Made by a program: the position numbers and the translations under genes. Shown here one piece after another: positions 17,919-28,300 of a stretch of DNA of 64,000 nt. The number at the start of each line of letters is the position of its first letter. Positions within the stretch are counted from its first letter, which is position 1. Source of the DNA: Sulfurisoma sediminicola (lineage in GTDB: Bacteria; Pseudomonadota; Gammaproteobacteria; Burkholderiales; Rhodocyclaceae); the NCBI RefSeq assembly GCF_003865015.1, contig NZ_BHVV01000008.1, forward strand, positions 556,248-620,247, in the 5' to 3' direction. The notes below the pieces were generated by a model. The model did not search any database and was not told the origin of the DNA. It saw nothing but the letters and a program-made list of their open reading frames with translations.

Positions 17919-18611
17919 TTCCGTGCGCTTGTGCAGGCCGGGAATCAGGTCGGCCACGGCGACGTAGATCATGCTCGCCGCCGCCAGCGCCAGCATCACC
18001 GGCACGGCGCCCTGCGCCGCCGACAAGCCGTAGTAGGCGAGCAGGCCGCCGACCAGCGTGGCCAGGCTCGAGAGCAGGTTGTAGGCCAGCGCCCTGGCCT
18101 TCGAGTAGCCGGAATGCAGCAGAATGACGAAGTCGCCGACCTCCTGCGGGATCTCGTGGGCGATGATCGCCAGCGCCGTCACGGCGCCGAGGCGAACGTC
18201 CTCCATGAAGGCCGCCGCGATCAACACGCCGTCGACGAAATTGTGAAAGGTGTCGCCGACGAGGATCAACAGGCCGGAGCGGCCATGATCGTGGCCGTGG
18301 ACATGCACGTGCGGCTCGTGGCCCTCGCAGGCCTCGATGTGGCAGTGACGCCAGATCACCAGCTTTTCGAGGACGAAGAAGACGAGGATGCCGCCGAGCA
18401 CGATGGCACTGGTCGTGGTGGCGTCGGCGCTGGCGGTGACTGCCGCCGGCAACACCTCGAGGAAGGCCGCGCCGAGCAGCGCGCCGATCGCGTAGCTGAT
18501 CAGCCAATGCACCCAATGGGCGCGGGCGTTGAGCGCGAAAACGCCCGCGGCGACCACCGAAAGGGCGCCGCCAGCCAGCGAGGCAAGGAGAATCCAGCCG
18601 AGAACGGACAT
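17823..18611 (-). CDS. ZIP family metal transporter
   Basis: A 262-residue inner-membrane protein with about eight helices. The metal-site motifs are HNFVDG at 123-128 (helix 4) and HEIPQE at 152-157 (helix 5). A histidine-rich loop between helices 3 and 4 (about 89-109, HVHVHGHDHG) fits zinc or iron capture. Imports divalent metals, probably zinc. I chose ATG 18611 because the upstream in-frame region overlaps pgeF. pgeF is 11 bases upstream. Confidence 0.92.
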   Translation of the reverse strand: MSVLGWILLASLAGGALSVVAAGVFALNARAHWVHWLISYAIGALLGAAFLEVLPAAVTASADATTTSAIVLGGILVFFVLEKLVIWRHCHIEACEGHEPHVHVHGHDHGRSGLLILVGDTFHNFVDGVLIAAAFMEDVRLGAVTALAIIAHEIPQEVGDFVILLHSGYSKARALAYNLLSSLATLVGGLLAYYGLSAAQGAVPVMLALAAASMIYVAVADLIPGLHKRTELRATIAQVVLILLGIGSVIGGHHLVDHFIGH

Positions 18612-18622
18612 TAGGGTGCGGA

Positions 18623-19360
18623 TTATACGGCCGGCGCATCCTCCAGCCAGATGAGGCTGGCCATGCGGCCGGTCGCGCCGTCGCGTCGATAGGAGTAGAA
18701 ACGATCCGCGGCGCTGGCTGTGCACAAGCCACCGCCGTCGACGCTGCCCACGCCGAGCACAGCGAGCCGCTGCCGCGCCAGTTCGTAGATGTCGCAGAGC
18801 CACTTGCCCGCACCGTGCGGTACGAAGGCGCCGGCGGCGGCATCCTGCGCGACGAAGGCCGCCCGCACCTCGTCGCCGACCTCGAAGACCGCGGGCCCGA
18901 TCGCCGGGCCGAGCCAGGCCATCAGTTCGTCATTCGATCGGTGCATCGCCGCGACGGCGGACTCGATCACGCCCGCCGCCAGGCCTCGCCAGCCGGCATG
19001 CACCGCGGCCACCACAGTGCCGCCGACGTCGCACAACAAGACCGGCAGGCAGTCCGCGGTCAGCACCGCGCACACCGCGGCCGGACGGAAGCTCACGCTG
19101 GCATCGGCTTCGACGCCTGGCGTGGATGCTTCCGCCAGGACGCAGCGCGTGCCGTGGACCTGGCGCAACCACAAGGGCTCGGCCGGGAGCCGACATCGCA
19201 GGATGGCGCGGTTCTTCGCCACCGCCGCCGGGTCGTCGCCGACATGGTCGCCAAGATTGAGACTCGCATAGGGCTCGCCGCTGACCCCGCCGGCGCGCGT
19301 CGTCACCAGGGCGCGTACCCGCGGCGGTGCAGGCCAGTCGGGAACGATGAATTCGCTCAC
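18623..19360 (-). CDS. pgeF: laccase-domain purine nucleosidase / peptidoglycan editing factor
   Basis: A 245-residue YfiH/YlmD-family protein. Conserved metal-site motifs: LRQVHGT, TADCLPVLLCD and AVHAGWRGLAAG. Family members phosphorolyse purine nucleosides and, in E. coli, prevent misincorporation into peptidoglycan precursors. The best start is GTG at 19360, overlapping the rluD stop (GTGA), so it is translationally coupled; the rluD-pgeF pair is common in proteobacteria. Confidence 0.9.
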   Translation of the reverse strand: MSEFIVPDWPAPPRVRALVTTRAGGVSGEPYASLNLGDHVGDDPAAVAKNRAILRCRLPAEPLWLRQVHGTRCVLAEASTPGVEADASVSFRPAAVCAVLTADCLPVLLCDVGGTVVAAVHAGWRGLAAGVIESAVAAMHRSNDELMAWLGPAIGPAVFEVGDEVRAAFVAQDAAAGAFVPHGAGKWLCDIYELARQRLAVLGVGSVDGGGLCTASAADRFYSYRRDGATGRMASLIWLEDAPAV

Positions 19361-20298
19361 GATGTATTGCCGGCGCGCAGGATGTCGAGCAACGTCGAGA
19401 AATCGGCCGGCAGCGGCGCCTCCCAAGCCAATTCGGCGCCGCTGCGCGGATGGCGCAGCGCCAGCTGCCACGCATGCAGCGCCTGGCGGCGGAAGGCATC
19501 GAGGCGCGAATCGCCGCTCCGGGCCTTGCCATAGACCGGATCGCCGGCCAGCGGATGGCCGATGCTGGCGAGATGCACCCGGATCTGGTGCGTGCGGCCG
19601 GTCTCGAGCCGACATTCGAGCAGCGTCGCTCGCTCGAAGCGTTCGACGACATGGTAGTGGGTGCGCGCGTCCTTGCCGCCGCGAACGACCGCCATCTTGA
19701 CGCGTTGCACCGGATGGCGGCCAATCGGCGCATCGACGCTGCCGTCGCGCTCGACCCGCCCCAGCGCCAGAGCAAGGTAGTGGCGCTTGACCGTGCGCGC
19801 CTGCAGTTGGCGCACCAGATCGGTCTGCGCCGGCAACGTCTTCGCCACGACCAGCAGGCCGCTGGTTTCCTTGTCGAGGCGATGCACGATGCCGGCGCGC
19901 GCCACGGCGGCGAGCTGCGGCGCGTGGTGCAGCAGCGCGTTCATCAGCGTGCCGGATTCGTTGCCATTGCCCGGATGCACCACCAGCCCCGCCGGCTTGT
20001 CGATGACGATCAGATCGTCGTCCTCGAAGACGATGGACAAGGCGATGTCCTCCGCGGCCGCAAAAATCGGCGCCGGCGGGACGGCGCGGAAGTCGATGCG
20101 TTCTCCCCCGAGTACCTTGCGCTTGGCATCCCCTGCCGCACCATCGAGACGAATCAGCCCCGCCTTCAACCAGGCTTGGAGCCGGCTGCGTGAATGCTCG
20201 GGGTACATCCGCGCCAGTGCCGCATCCAAGCGCAGCCCGGCGCAATCCGCCGGGACCGTGCCGCTATAATCGCCCGACTCATTCACGGAAGCGTTCAT
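19357..20298 (-). CDS. rluD: 23S rRNA pseudouridine(1911/1915/1917) synthase
   Basis: Pseudouridine synthase of helix 69 of 23S rRNA. The protein has an N-terminal S4 domain (GLRLDAALARMYPEHSRSRL) and the RluA-family catalytic motif GIVHRLDKETSGLLVVAKT with its Asp. I chose ATG 20298 (313 residues): longer frames run into bamD, which starts on the other strand at 20300. A GTG at 20286 is an alternative. No ribosome-binding sequence precedes either. Upstream of pgeF. Confidence 0.92.
   Translation of the reverse strand: MNASVNESGDYSGTVPADCAGLRLDAALARMYPEHSRSRLQAWLKAGLIRLDGAAGDAKRKVLGGERIDFRAVPPAPIFAAAEDIALSIVFEDDDLIVIDKPAGLVVHPGNGNESGTLMNALLHHAPQLAAVARAGIVHRLDKETSGLLVVAKTLPAQTDLVRQLQARTVKRHYLALALGRVERDGSVDAPIGRHPVQRVKMAVVRGGKDARTHYHVVERFERATLLECRLETGRTHQIRVHLASIGHPLAGDPVYGKARSGDSRLDAFRRQALHAWQLALRHPRSGAELAWEAPLPADFSTLLDILRAGNTS
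20265..20270 (+). promoter_or_regulatory. -10 hexamer for bamD
   Basis: A perfect TATAAT 29 bases before the bamD ATG, inside the rluD coding region. No convincing -35 at 16-18 bases, so the strength is uncertain. Confidence 0.45.
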
Positions 20299-20299
20299 C

Positions 20300-21094
20300 A
20301 TGCGTAGTTTAGCCGCTGTAGCCCTGCTCACCTTCGCCCTGCTCACCTCCGGCTGCGCCTCGCTGCTCGACCAGGCGGACGAAACCACCGGCTGGTCGGC
20401 CAACAAGCTCTTCACCGAGGCGAAGAACGCCATTGCCGACGGCAATTTCGAGAGGGGCATCAAGTACTACGAGAAGCTCGAGGCGCGCTACCCCTACGGC
20501 CGCTACGCCCAGCAGGCCCAGCTCGAGGTCGCCTACGCCTACTACAAGCAGCAGGAGCCGGCCTCGGCCGTCGCCGCCTGCGACCGCTTCATCCGCCTGC
20601 ACCCCACCCACCCCAGCGTGGACTACGCCTACTACCTCAAGGGCCTGGTGAATTTCAACGAGGATCTCGGTGTCCTCGGCTATGTCGCGAACCAGGACCT
20701 CACCGAACGCGACCCCAAGGCGGCAAGGGAATCGTTCGAGGCCTTCAAGGAACTGGTGACGCGCTTCCCCGACAGCAAGTACACGCCCGACGCGACGGCG
20801 CGCATGAAGTACCTGGTGAATGCGCTGGCCGCGCACGAGGTGCATGTCGCGCGCTACTACATGAAGCGCGGCGCCTATATCGCCGCCGCCAACCGCGCCC
20901 AGTTCGCGGTCAAGACCTACGCCGACGCGCCGGCCAACGAGGAGGCGCTGTTCATCATGGTCAAGGCCTACGACGCGCTCGGCCTCAACGACTTGCGCGA
21001 CGACTCCGAGCGGGTGATGAAGAAAAACTTCCCGAACAGCGAGTACTACAAGCGCGGCCTCAACCGCAGCGAGCCGTGGTGGAAGCTCTGGTAA
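20300..21094 (+). CDS. bamD: outer membrane assembly lipoprotein BamD
   Basis: Essential lipoprotein of the BAM complex that inserts beta-barrel proteins. The 264-residue protein has a signal peptide with lipobox LTSGC (Cys19) and TPR repeats (AKNAIADGNFERGIKYYEKL, AQLEVAYAYYKQQEPASAV, and so on). GGA lies at a suitable distance before the ATG. Divergent from rluD with start codons one base apart, a known betaproteobacterial neighbourhood (comL-rluD-yfiH). It ends 9 bases from rlmB. Confidence 0.96.
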   Translation: MRSLAAVALLTFALLTSGCASLLDQADETTGWSANKLFTEAKNAIADGNFERGIKYYEKLEARYPYGRYAQQAQLEVAYAYYKQQEPASAVAACDRFIRLHPTHPSVDYAYYLKGLVNFNEDLGVLGYVANQDLTERDPKAARESFEAFKELVTRFPDSKYTPDATARMKYLVNALAAHEVHVARYYMKRGAYIAAANRAQFAVKTYADAPANEEALFIMVKAYDALGLNDLRDDSERVMKKNFPNSEYYKRGLNRSEPWWKLW

Positions 21095-21103
21095 AGGGCT
21101 GAA

Positions 21104-21838
21104 TCAGGCGCGCTGGCGGCGCGCCTCGAACAGGCAGATGCCGGAGGCGACGGAGACGTTGAGGCTCTCGACCGAGCCGTGCATCGGGATCTTCGCGATC
21201 TCGTCGCAGGTCTCGCGCGTCAGCCGCCGCAGGCCCTCGCCCTCGGCGCCGAGGACCCAGGCCACCGCCCCCTTCTGCTCGATGGCGTAGAGATCCTTCT
21301 GCGCCTCGCCGGCGGCGCCGATCACCCAGACGTTGCGTTCCTTGATCTCGCGCAGGCTGCGGGCGAGATTGGTCACCATGATGTAGGGAACGGTGTCGGC
21401 GGCACCGGAGGCCACCTTGATCGCCGTGGCGTTGAGGCCGCAGGCGCGGTCCTTAGGCGCCACCACGGCATGACAGCCGGCGGCGTCGGCCACGCGCAGG
21501 CAGGCACCGAGGTTGTGCGGATCGGTGACGCCGTCGAGCACCAGCAGCAGCGCCGGCTCGGAGAGTTCGTCGAGCACATCGTCCAGAGTGACATGCCTTT
21601 GCGTCGCGGCGACGCGCGCGACGACGCCTTGATGCCTCGCCCCGCCGGAAAGGCCGTCGAGTCGCAAGGCATCGGTCGGCAACACGCGCACGCCACGTGA
21701 TTCGGCCAGCTTCACCAGGTCGCGCGCGCGCGAATCCTGGCGCCCGGCGGCGACATAAATCTCCTTGATGTCCTCGGCCGCATGGCGCAGCTTGGCGGTG
21801 ATGGCGTGGAAGCCATGGATCAGCCGCAGCTCGCTCAT
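21104..21838 (-). CDS. rlmB: 23S rRNA (guanosine-2251-2'-O)-methyltransferase
   Basis: SpoU/TrmH-family knotted methyltransferase of 244 residues. An N-terminal RNA substrate-binding domain ([12 protein letters not shown]) is followed by the SpoU motifs [28 protein letters not shown] and [15 protein letters not shown]. Overlaps the PilZ gene stop by 4 bases; the rnr-pilZ-rlmB order suggests one transcript for RNA metabolism, as rnr-rlmB in E. coli. Confidence 0.95.
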   Translation of the reverse strand: MSELRLIHGFHAITAKLRHAAEDIKEIYVAAGRQDSRARDLVKLAESRGVRVLPTDALRLDGLSGGARHQGVVARVAATQRHVTLDDVLDELSEPALLLVLDGVTDPHNLGACLRVADAAGCHAVVAPKDRACGLNATAIKVASGAADTVPYIMVTNLARSLREIKERNVWVIGAAGEAQKDLYAIEQKGAVAWVLGAEGEGLRRLTRETCDEIAKIPMHGSVESLNVSVASGICLFEARRQRA

Positions 21839-22215
21839 ACCCGCGCCGCCTGCCTTTCCGCCACCAGCCGTTCGAGATCGGCGACGGTGAAGTTAGGCAC
21901 CGTGACGAAACGGCTGGCGATCAAGCACTGGGCACCGGCGCTGCCCGCAGCATCGAGCGTCGTCATGCGCGTGTGCAGCAGCGCGAATTTCCACGGTTCG
22001 CCCTCGGGTCGCCCAAAGGTGGCGGTGATGCTCTTTTCGGTGGCCACCAAAAAGCGCGCGAGATCGTCGGGATTGCTCATGTGCAGCAGCAGACGCACAC
22101 CATCGACCGAGACATCGAGCAGTTGCGCCTCGAACTGCCCGATCGCGTCGATGAAGGCGCGGCCGCGCAGCGGCGGTATCAGCTGATAGCGGGGGTGGGC
22201 GCGTCGTTCCAACAT
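21835..22215 (-). CDS. PilZ domain protein
   Basis: A 126-residue single-domain protein. The cyclic di-GMP-binding signature is visible: RAHPR at 5-9 (RxxxR) and DVSVDG at 34-39 (D-x-S-x-x-G). A likely c-di-GMP effector; target unknown. Inserted between rnr (5 bases upstream) and rlmB (4-base overlap), so it is co-translated with RNA-processing genes. Start chosen at [10 protein letters not shown]. Confidence 0.83.
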   Translation of the reverse strand: MLERRAHPRYQLIPPLRGRAFIDAIGQFEAQLLDVSVDGVRLLLHMSNPDDLARFLVATEKSITATFGRPEGEPWKFALLHTRMTTLDAAGSAGAQCLIASRFVTVPNFTVADLERLVAERQAARV

Positions 22216-22220
22216 CGGCG

Positions 22221-24488
22221 TCAGCCGCGCTTGCCGCGCTTCTTCGGTGCCGCAATCGCCGCGTCGGCTCCCCCGCCCTCCACCAGGCGGAAGTCGATCT
22301 TGTTCTGCTCCATGTCGACGCGGACCAGCTGAATGCGCACGCGGTCGGACAGGCGGAAGCGGCGACCACTGCGCTCGCCGACCATGGCATGCGCCTTGTC
22401 GTCGAAATGGAAGTAGTCGGCGCCGAGTTCGGAGACATGCACCAAGCCCTCGACGAAGACGTCGTCGAGGGCGACGAAAATGCCGAAGGGCACCACCGAG
22501 GAAATGCTGCCGGCGAATTCCTCGCCGATGCGGTCCTGCATGTAGTAGCACTTGAGCCAGGCGTCGACATCGCGCGTCGCCTCGTCGGCGCGGCGCTCCG
22601 TCTGCGAACAGTGCAGGCCGATCTGCTCCCAGTCACCGCCTGCACCGCCGTCGCGCAGCTCGTAGCGCCGTCCCTTCAGCGCCGACTTGATCGAGCGGTG
22701 GATCAGCAGGTCGGGATAGCGGCGGATCGGCGAGGTGAAGTGGGTGTAGCTCTCGTACGCCAGACCGAAATGCCCGACGTTGTCGGGGCTGTAGATCGCC
22801 TGCCGCAGCGAGCGCAGCATCACCGTCTGCAGCAACTGCTTGTCGGGGCGGCCCTGAAGTTTCTCGAGCAGGGCGGCGTAGTCCTTGGCGTGCGGCTCGT
22901 CGCCGCCGCCGAGCTGCAGGCCGAAGGTACCGAGGAAGTCGCGCAGCTTCTCCAGGCGCTCCGGCGTCGGCCCTTCATGCACGCGGTAGAGCGCCGGGTG
23001 TTTGCTCTCGTGCAGGTAATCCGAGGCGCAGACGTTGGCGGCGAGCATGCACTCCTCGATCAGGCGGTGGGCGTCGTTGCGCTCGTAGGGTTCGATGCGG
23101 GAGATCTTGCCATTGTCGTCGAAGACCATGCGCGTCTCGATCGTCTCGAAGTCGATGGCGCCGCGCTTGGCGCGCGCCTTCACCAGCACGCGGAACAGCG
23201 CATCTAGATTTTCCAGATGCGGCAGCAGTGCGTCGAGCTTGTCGCGGGCAGCGGCATCCTTGTCGTAGAGCGCCGCGGCGACCTCGGTGTAGGTGAGGCG
23301 CGCGTGCGACCACATAACGGCCGGGTAGAAGCGGTAGCCCTTGATGTCGCCGCCGGCCGAGATGGTCATGTCGCAGACCATGCACAGGCGATGCACCTGG
23401 GCGTTGAGCGAGCACAGGCCGTTGGAAAGCTTCTCCGGCAGCATCGGGATCACGCGGCGCGGGAAATACACCGAATTGCCGCGATCTTCCGCATCGCGGT
23501 CGAGCGCGGAGCCGGCCTCGACGTAGTGCGAGACGTCGGCGATCGCGACCACCAGGCGATAGCCCTTGCCCTGGCGTTCGCAATAGACGGCGTCGTCGAA
23601 ATCCCTCGCCGTCTCGCTGTCGATGGTGACCAATGGCAGGGCGGTGACGTCCTCGCGGCCCTTCCAGTCGGATTTCCTGACCTCGTCCGGCAGCTTCTTC
23701 GCTTCCGCCAGCACCTCCTTCGAGAACTCGAAGGGCAGCTCGTGCTTGCGCAGCGCGATCTCGATCTCCATGCCGGGGTCGGCGTAGTTGCCGAGAATCT
23801 CGATGATGCGACCGATCGGCTGTTTCTGCTTGCTCGGCTGCTCGATGATCTCGATCATCACCACCTGGCCGTCCGCGGGCTTCAGCGCCTTCCGCTCCCC
23901 CTTCGCCGGCGGGGCGATCAGGATGTCCTGGCTGATGCGCTTGTTCTCGGCGACGACGTACCAGACACCGTGTTCCTCGAAGACGCGACCGACCAAACTG
24001 CTGTTGGCACGCTCAGTGACCTCGACGATCTTGCCTTCGGGACGACCCTTGCGATCCGTGCCGACGACGCGGGCGATGGCGTGGTCGCCATGCAGCACCT
24101 TGTCCATCTCCTTGGTCGACAGGAACAGGTCGGCGCCACCGTCGTCGGGCACGAGAAAGCCGAAGCCGTCGGCGTGGCCCTCGACGCGGCCGCGGATCAG
24201 ATCGGCCTTGTCCGGGATCAGCCAGTCGCCGCGGCGGTTCTGCAGCAGCTGGCCGTCGCGCGCCATGGCACCGAGACGGCGGCTGAAATGCGCGAGTTCG
24301 AAATCGGCGACATCGAGCAGTTCGCAGATTCGTTCGAACGGAATCGGCACGCCCTGCTCCGCCAGCATCTGCAGCACGTACTCGCGGCTCGGCAACGGGT
24401 GCTCATAGGTGGCGATCTCGCGCTCGAACATCGGATCGGCGCGGCGAATCTTGGAGAGCTTCTCGGGCTTCTTCGGCTTGTTTGACAA
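22221..24488 (-). CDS. rnr: ribonuclease R
   Basis: Processive 3'-5' exoribonuclease able to degrade structured RNA. Domains: N-terminal helix-turn-helix (HPLPSREYVLQML region), cold-shock domains (GRVEGHADGFGFLVPDDGG), the RNB catalytic domain with TIDSETARDFDDAVYCE, and a C-terminal S1 domain (GSISSVVPFGIFVALDDVFV), ending in a short lysine/arginine tail. I chose TTG at 24488 (755 residues) because AAAGGAA lies just before it and longer frames cross tRNA-Leu. An ATG at 24431 is the fallback. Confidence 0.93.
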   Translation of the reverse strand: MSNKPKKPEKLSKIRRADPMFEREIATYEHPLPSREYVLQMLAEQGVPIPFERICELLDVADFELAHFSRRLGAMARDGQLLQNRRGDWLIPDKADLIRGRVEGHADGFGFLVPDDGGADLFLSTKEMDKVLHGDHAIARVVGTDRKGRPEGKIVEVTERANSSLVGRVFEEHGVWYVVAENKRISQDILIAPPAKGERKALKPADGQVVMIEIIEQPSKQKQPIGRIIEILGNYADPGMEIEIALRKHELPFEFSKEVLAEAKKLPDEVRKSDWKGREDVTALPLVTIDSETARDFDDAVYCERQGKGYRLVVAIADVSHYVEAGSALDRDAEDRGNSVYFPRRVIPMLPEKLSNGLCSLNAQVHRLCMVCDMTISAGGDIKGYRFYPAVMWSHARLTYTEVAAALYDKDAAARDKLDALLPHLENLDALFRVLVKARAKRGAIDFETIETRMVFDDNGKISRIEPYERNDAHRLIEECMLAANVCASDYLHESKHPALYRVHEGPTPERLEKLRDFLGTFGLQLGGGDEPHAKDYAALLEKLQGRPDKQLLQTVMLRSLRQAIYSPDNVGHFGLAYESYTHFTSPIRRYPDLLIHRSIKSALKGRRYELRDGGAGGDWEQIGLHCSQTERRADEATRDVDAWLKCYYMQDRIGEEFAGSISSVVPFGIFVALDDVFVEGLVHVSELGADYFHFDDKAHAMVGERSGRRFRLSDRVRIQLVRVDMEQNKIDFRLVEGGGADAAIAAPKKRGKRG

Positions 24489-24509
24489 TTCGGTTATTTC
24501 CTTTAGAAT
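24482..24509 (+). promoter_or_regulatory. tRNA-Leu promoter overlapping the rnr start
   Basis: Perfect TTGACA at 24482-24487, 16-base spacer, TAGAAT at 24504-24509, then a GC-rich CGCGCC discriminator 21 bases before the tRNA. The -35 lies over the rnr TTG start codon region on the opposite strand. Confidence 0.75.
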
Positions 24510-24529
24510 TCGCGCCTCGTTTCGCGCCT

Positions 24530-24614
<85 letters not shown>

Positions 24615-24647
24615 GCTTTGAATTACCGGCGCAATCGCGAAAGACAT

Positions 24648-24677
24648 GGCCCTGAGCATTCAGGGCCTTTGTTTTTT
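24648..24677 (+). terminator. intrinsic terminator of tRNA-Leu
   Basis: Stem GGCCCTGA/TCAGGGCC (24648-24655 with 24660-24667), 4-base loop, then TTTGTTTTTT. Confidence 0.9.
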
Positions 24678-24712
24678 CGGAGCGCCCCTCCGGCCGCGCC
24701 TCGCCCGGCATT

Positions 24713-25354
24713 CTACCCCGCCGTCAGCACCTGCCCCGCGCGTGCCGCCACGTTTTTCGCGCCCAGCGCCTGGCGCAGGGCGGCAACGTCAAGCGGCTTG
24801 TGCAACACGCATTCCGCGCCTGCCGCCAGCATATCCCGTTCGACGCGGCGGTCGAGGTGGCCGGTGATGCCGATCACGCGAATCGCTGCGAGCTGCGGCA
24901 CGCCGCGAATGCGGCGGCAGACGCTGGCGCCATCGAGCCCGGGCATGCTCTGGTCGAGCAGGACGATATCGGGCAGAAATTCCACGACCTTGACGCCGGC
25001 CTCGAAGCCATCGGCCGCCGCTTCGATTTCGGCGTCCGGCAGCAGTTCGCCCAGCAACTCCAGCATATAGCCGCGGAACTGCGGATCGTCGTCGACCACC
25101 AGCAGCCGCAGCGGCCGCCCGCCCGCAGGCCGGTGGCTGCGTTGCTGACCTGCCAGAGCGAGCACGTCCTGACGGATGAAGCGGCGGTGACCGCCGGGCG
25201 TCGTCGTGGCGGGCAGCCAGCCGCGATTGACCCACGAACGCACGGTGATGGGGGATACGCCCATCATCTTCGCCACCTCGGCGGGGCTCAGCAGTTCCCC
25301 GTCGGCGGTCGCGCCGGCACTAGGCGACGTCGGTTGTCTGGGGTGCGAGGGCAT
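24713..25354 (-). CDS. MerR-type helix-turn-helix plus receiver domain protein
   Basis: A 213-residue regulator with unusual order: an N-terminal MerR/excisionase-like DNA-binding domain (about 21-68, LSPAEVAKMMGVSPITVRSW and GGHRRF) followed by a receiver domain (about 82-205) with VVDDD, phosphoacceptor Asp134 (IVLLDQSMPG) and HKPL. Probably the output regulator of the adjoining hybrid kinase. ATG 25354 overlaps the kinase end by 35 bases; no good ribosome site, so coupling is likely. Confidence 0.85.
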   Translation of the reverse strand: MPSHPRQPTSPSAGATADGELLSPAEVAKMMGVSPITVRSWVNRGWLPATTTPGGHRRFIRQDVLALAGQQRSHRPAGGRPLRLLVVDDDPQFRGYMLELLGELLPDAEIEAAADGFEAGVKVVEFLPDIVLLDQSMPGLDGASVCRRIRGVPQLAAIRVIGITGHLDRRVERDMLAAGAECVLHKPLDVAALRQALGAKNVAARAGQVLTAG

Positions 25355-28300
25355 GGTGTATGGCGTTGACCAGGCTGTCGACCTCGATCGGCTTGGCCAT
25401 GAATGCCCGGATGCCCGCCTGTTGGGCGATTTCCGGGGTGACATGGGGACTGTAGCCCGAACAGAGGATGATCGGCAGTTGCGGCCGCTGCGCCAGCATC
25501 TGCCGCGCCATCTCGAAACCGCGCAAGCCCGGCATGGTCTCGTCGGTGACGACAAGATCGATGCTGTCCGGATAGGCGATGAAAGCCGCCAGCGCCTCCT
25601 GGCCGTTGTCGAAGGTGACCACCGACGCCCCCTTGAGGATCAACAGCTCCTGCAGCATCGAAGCCACGGACTGCTCGTCGTCGACGACCATGATGCGGCA
25701 GCCCGAGAGCGGCAGCTGGACGGTGGCGTTGGCGGCATTGCGATCCAGTTGCTCGGTCGGCTGGCTCGCCAGCGGCAGCAGGATGCCGATGGTGGTGCCA
25801 ACGCCCTCCCGGGTCTCGAGCACGATGTGTCCGCCGAGGCCGTGCACCAGGCCATGGACCACCGACAATCCCATGCCCGAGCCCTTGCCGACGTCCTTGG
25901 TGGTGAAGAAGGGGTCGAAGATCTTGCCCAAATGTTGGACGGGGATGCCGTGGCCCGTGTCCGCGACCATGATCTCGACCATTTCGCCGACGGGTGCCTG
26001 CTTGCACGAAACGCAGCTTGCGCCGGCCGGGTGGCGACGCAACGTGACCCGGATCGAGCCGTAATCGTGAATCGCGTCGCGGGCGTTGATGCAGAGATTC
26101 ATCAGGATCTGGTGCAGCTGTACCGGATGGACGGCGGCCTGCAGCGTCGGCTCCTCGGTCTGGTAGCCGAGTTCGATGGTGGTCGGGATCGACGAGCGCA
26201 CCAGCTGCACCACTTCCTTGATCACCGGCTGCAACAGAACCGGCGGCGGCGCCTCCTTTCCGTCATCCGGCGTCAGACGGCTGAAGATCAGCATCTGCGC
26301 GATCAGGTCGCGCGCGCGCCGGCTGCCGGCGAGGACTTCCTCGAGATAGCGCTCGAATTTCGGCGCCTTGGGCGTGTCCGCGCTGACCAGCGCCTTGGTC
26401 AGTTCGGCGTAACCCATCACCGCCCCGAGAATGTTGTTGAAGTCGTGGGCGATGCCCGCCGTGAGATGACCGATCGCCTCCATCTTCGACGACTGCAGCA
26501 ACTGGCGATGCAGCTCCGCTTCGCGCACTTCCGCCGCCTTTCGATCGTTGATGATCTGCAGGGTGCCGATCATGCGCAGCGGGTTGCCGTGACCGTCGCG
26601 CTCCACGACGCGGCCCGAATCGATCACCCAGTTCCAGGTGCCGCTCGCGTCGCGCTTGCGATGTTCGCTGATGTAACGATCCGTGATGCCGTCGAGGTGG
26701 CCATTGATGCGATCGAGCACGCCCTCGAGGTCGTCGGGATGGATCATCGACGACCACGACGGCCGCGCGGCCACGGTCGACGTCGGATAGCCCTGCAGGC
26801 GCCACCACTGGTCGCTGTAGAAGACGCGACCATGGCCGATGTTCCACTCCCACAGGCCGGTATGGGTGGCCTCGAGTGCCAGCGTCAGGCGTTCCTCGCT
26901 GGCCAGCAGTGCATCCTCCGCTTGCTTGCGGCCGGTCATGTCCTGTCCCGAGCTGAGAACCCCCGTGACCGCACCCGTCTCGTCGCGGATCACGGTGTGG
27001 CGCCAGCGGACGAACTTCTCGCGACCGCCGACGGCCACGGCCGTGTCGTCGACGTCGCCCAGCGTGTCGACGCCACCTTCGATCATGCGCTGGAAGAGCA
27101 GACGCACCTGATCGCGCGAGGCCTCGGGCAAGAAGGTGTCGAAGAAATTCTTGCCGAGGACGGCTTCCCGCGCGCACTCGAGAATGGAACAGCCACGTTC
27201 GTTGATCAGCGTGATGTTGGCGTCGCGATCGAAGGCCAGAACGATCGAGGGCGACAGGTTGAGGTAGGCCTGGGCACGACGACTCTCGCGGTCGACCGCC
27301 TCGTCGGCGAGCGCTCGCTCGATGGCCAGGCTGGCGAAACTCGCCGCCATCTGGCTGAGTTGCACTTCCTGCTCGCTCGGCGGCCGCGCCTCGGCGCGGA
27401 AGACGACGAAGGTACCCCGGGCCGACCCGCTGCTGGCCATGATCGGCTCGGCCCAGCAGGACCCGATGTGGAGTTGCAGGGCGACATCGATCATGCCGGC
27501 CCACGACGGGTGGGTAAGGACGTTTTCGACCACCACACGCTGCCCCGTCGCGATCGCCGCCTTGCAGCTGCATTGGTCGTTCCCCAACGCATAGACCTCC
27601 AGCCGCTCGCGCATGGCGGGAGTGAGGCTCGGTGCGGCATGGAACCGCAGCTTGCCGCTGCCTTCGCTGGCCATCACCACGGCACCGATCGCGCCGGGAA
27701 CGCCGCGCTCGATGACACGCACGATGCGATCGAGGATTGTCGACAGCTTCCCGCCCTGGGCCAGTTGCTCGAGGATCTCGATACGAGACTGGTTCAGCTG
27801 CTGCAGCCACTTGCGCTCGCTGATATCACGCACCACGGCGACGAAAACGCGATCCTGCAGGAACGTGGTCTCGGCGATGGTCGCTTCGATCGAAAAGCGG
27901 CGCCCGTCGCGTTGACGACCCACGGTTTCACGCGGCCCGATCGGCAGCGGCTGCTCACCGGGCGCCTGGTCAGCCGAGAAGGCCAGCGGCATCAGCAAAC
28001 TGACGTGGCGACCGATGGCGTCGGCGACCGGATGGCCGAACAGCTGCTCGGCCGCACGGTTGTAGGTCTGGATGGTGCCGCGGGCATCGAACATGATGAT
28101 GCCCTCGGCGGCCGTACCGAGAACGGCGCTGAGGCGCTCCTCGTTGCGCCGGGTCGCCTGCTGCGCGGAACGACGGTCGCTGACGTCGCGAAAGTAGATG
28201 GAGAGGCCTTCCGCCGTCGGATAGGTGTGGACCTCGAGCCATTTTCCCGGTACGGCGACGTAGGCTTCCGCTTCCAGGCTGCTGTGACGAACGAAGGCAT

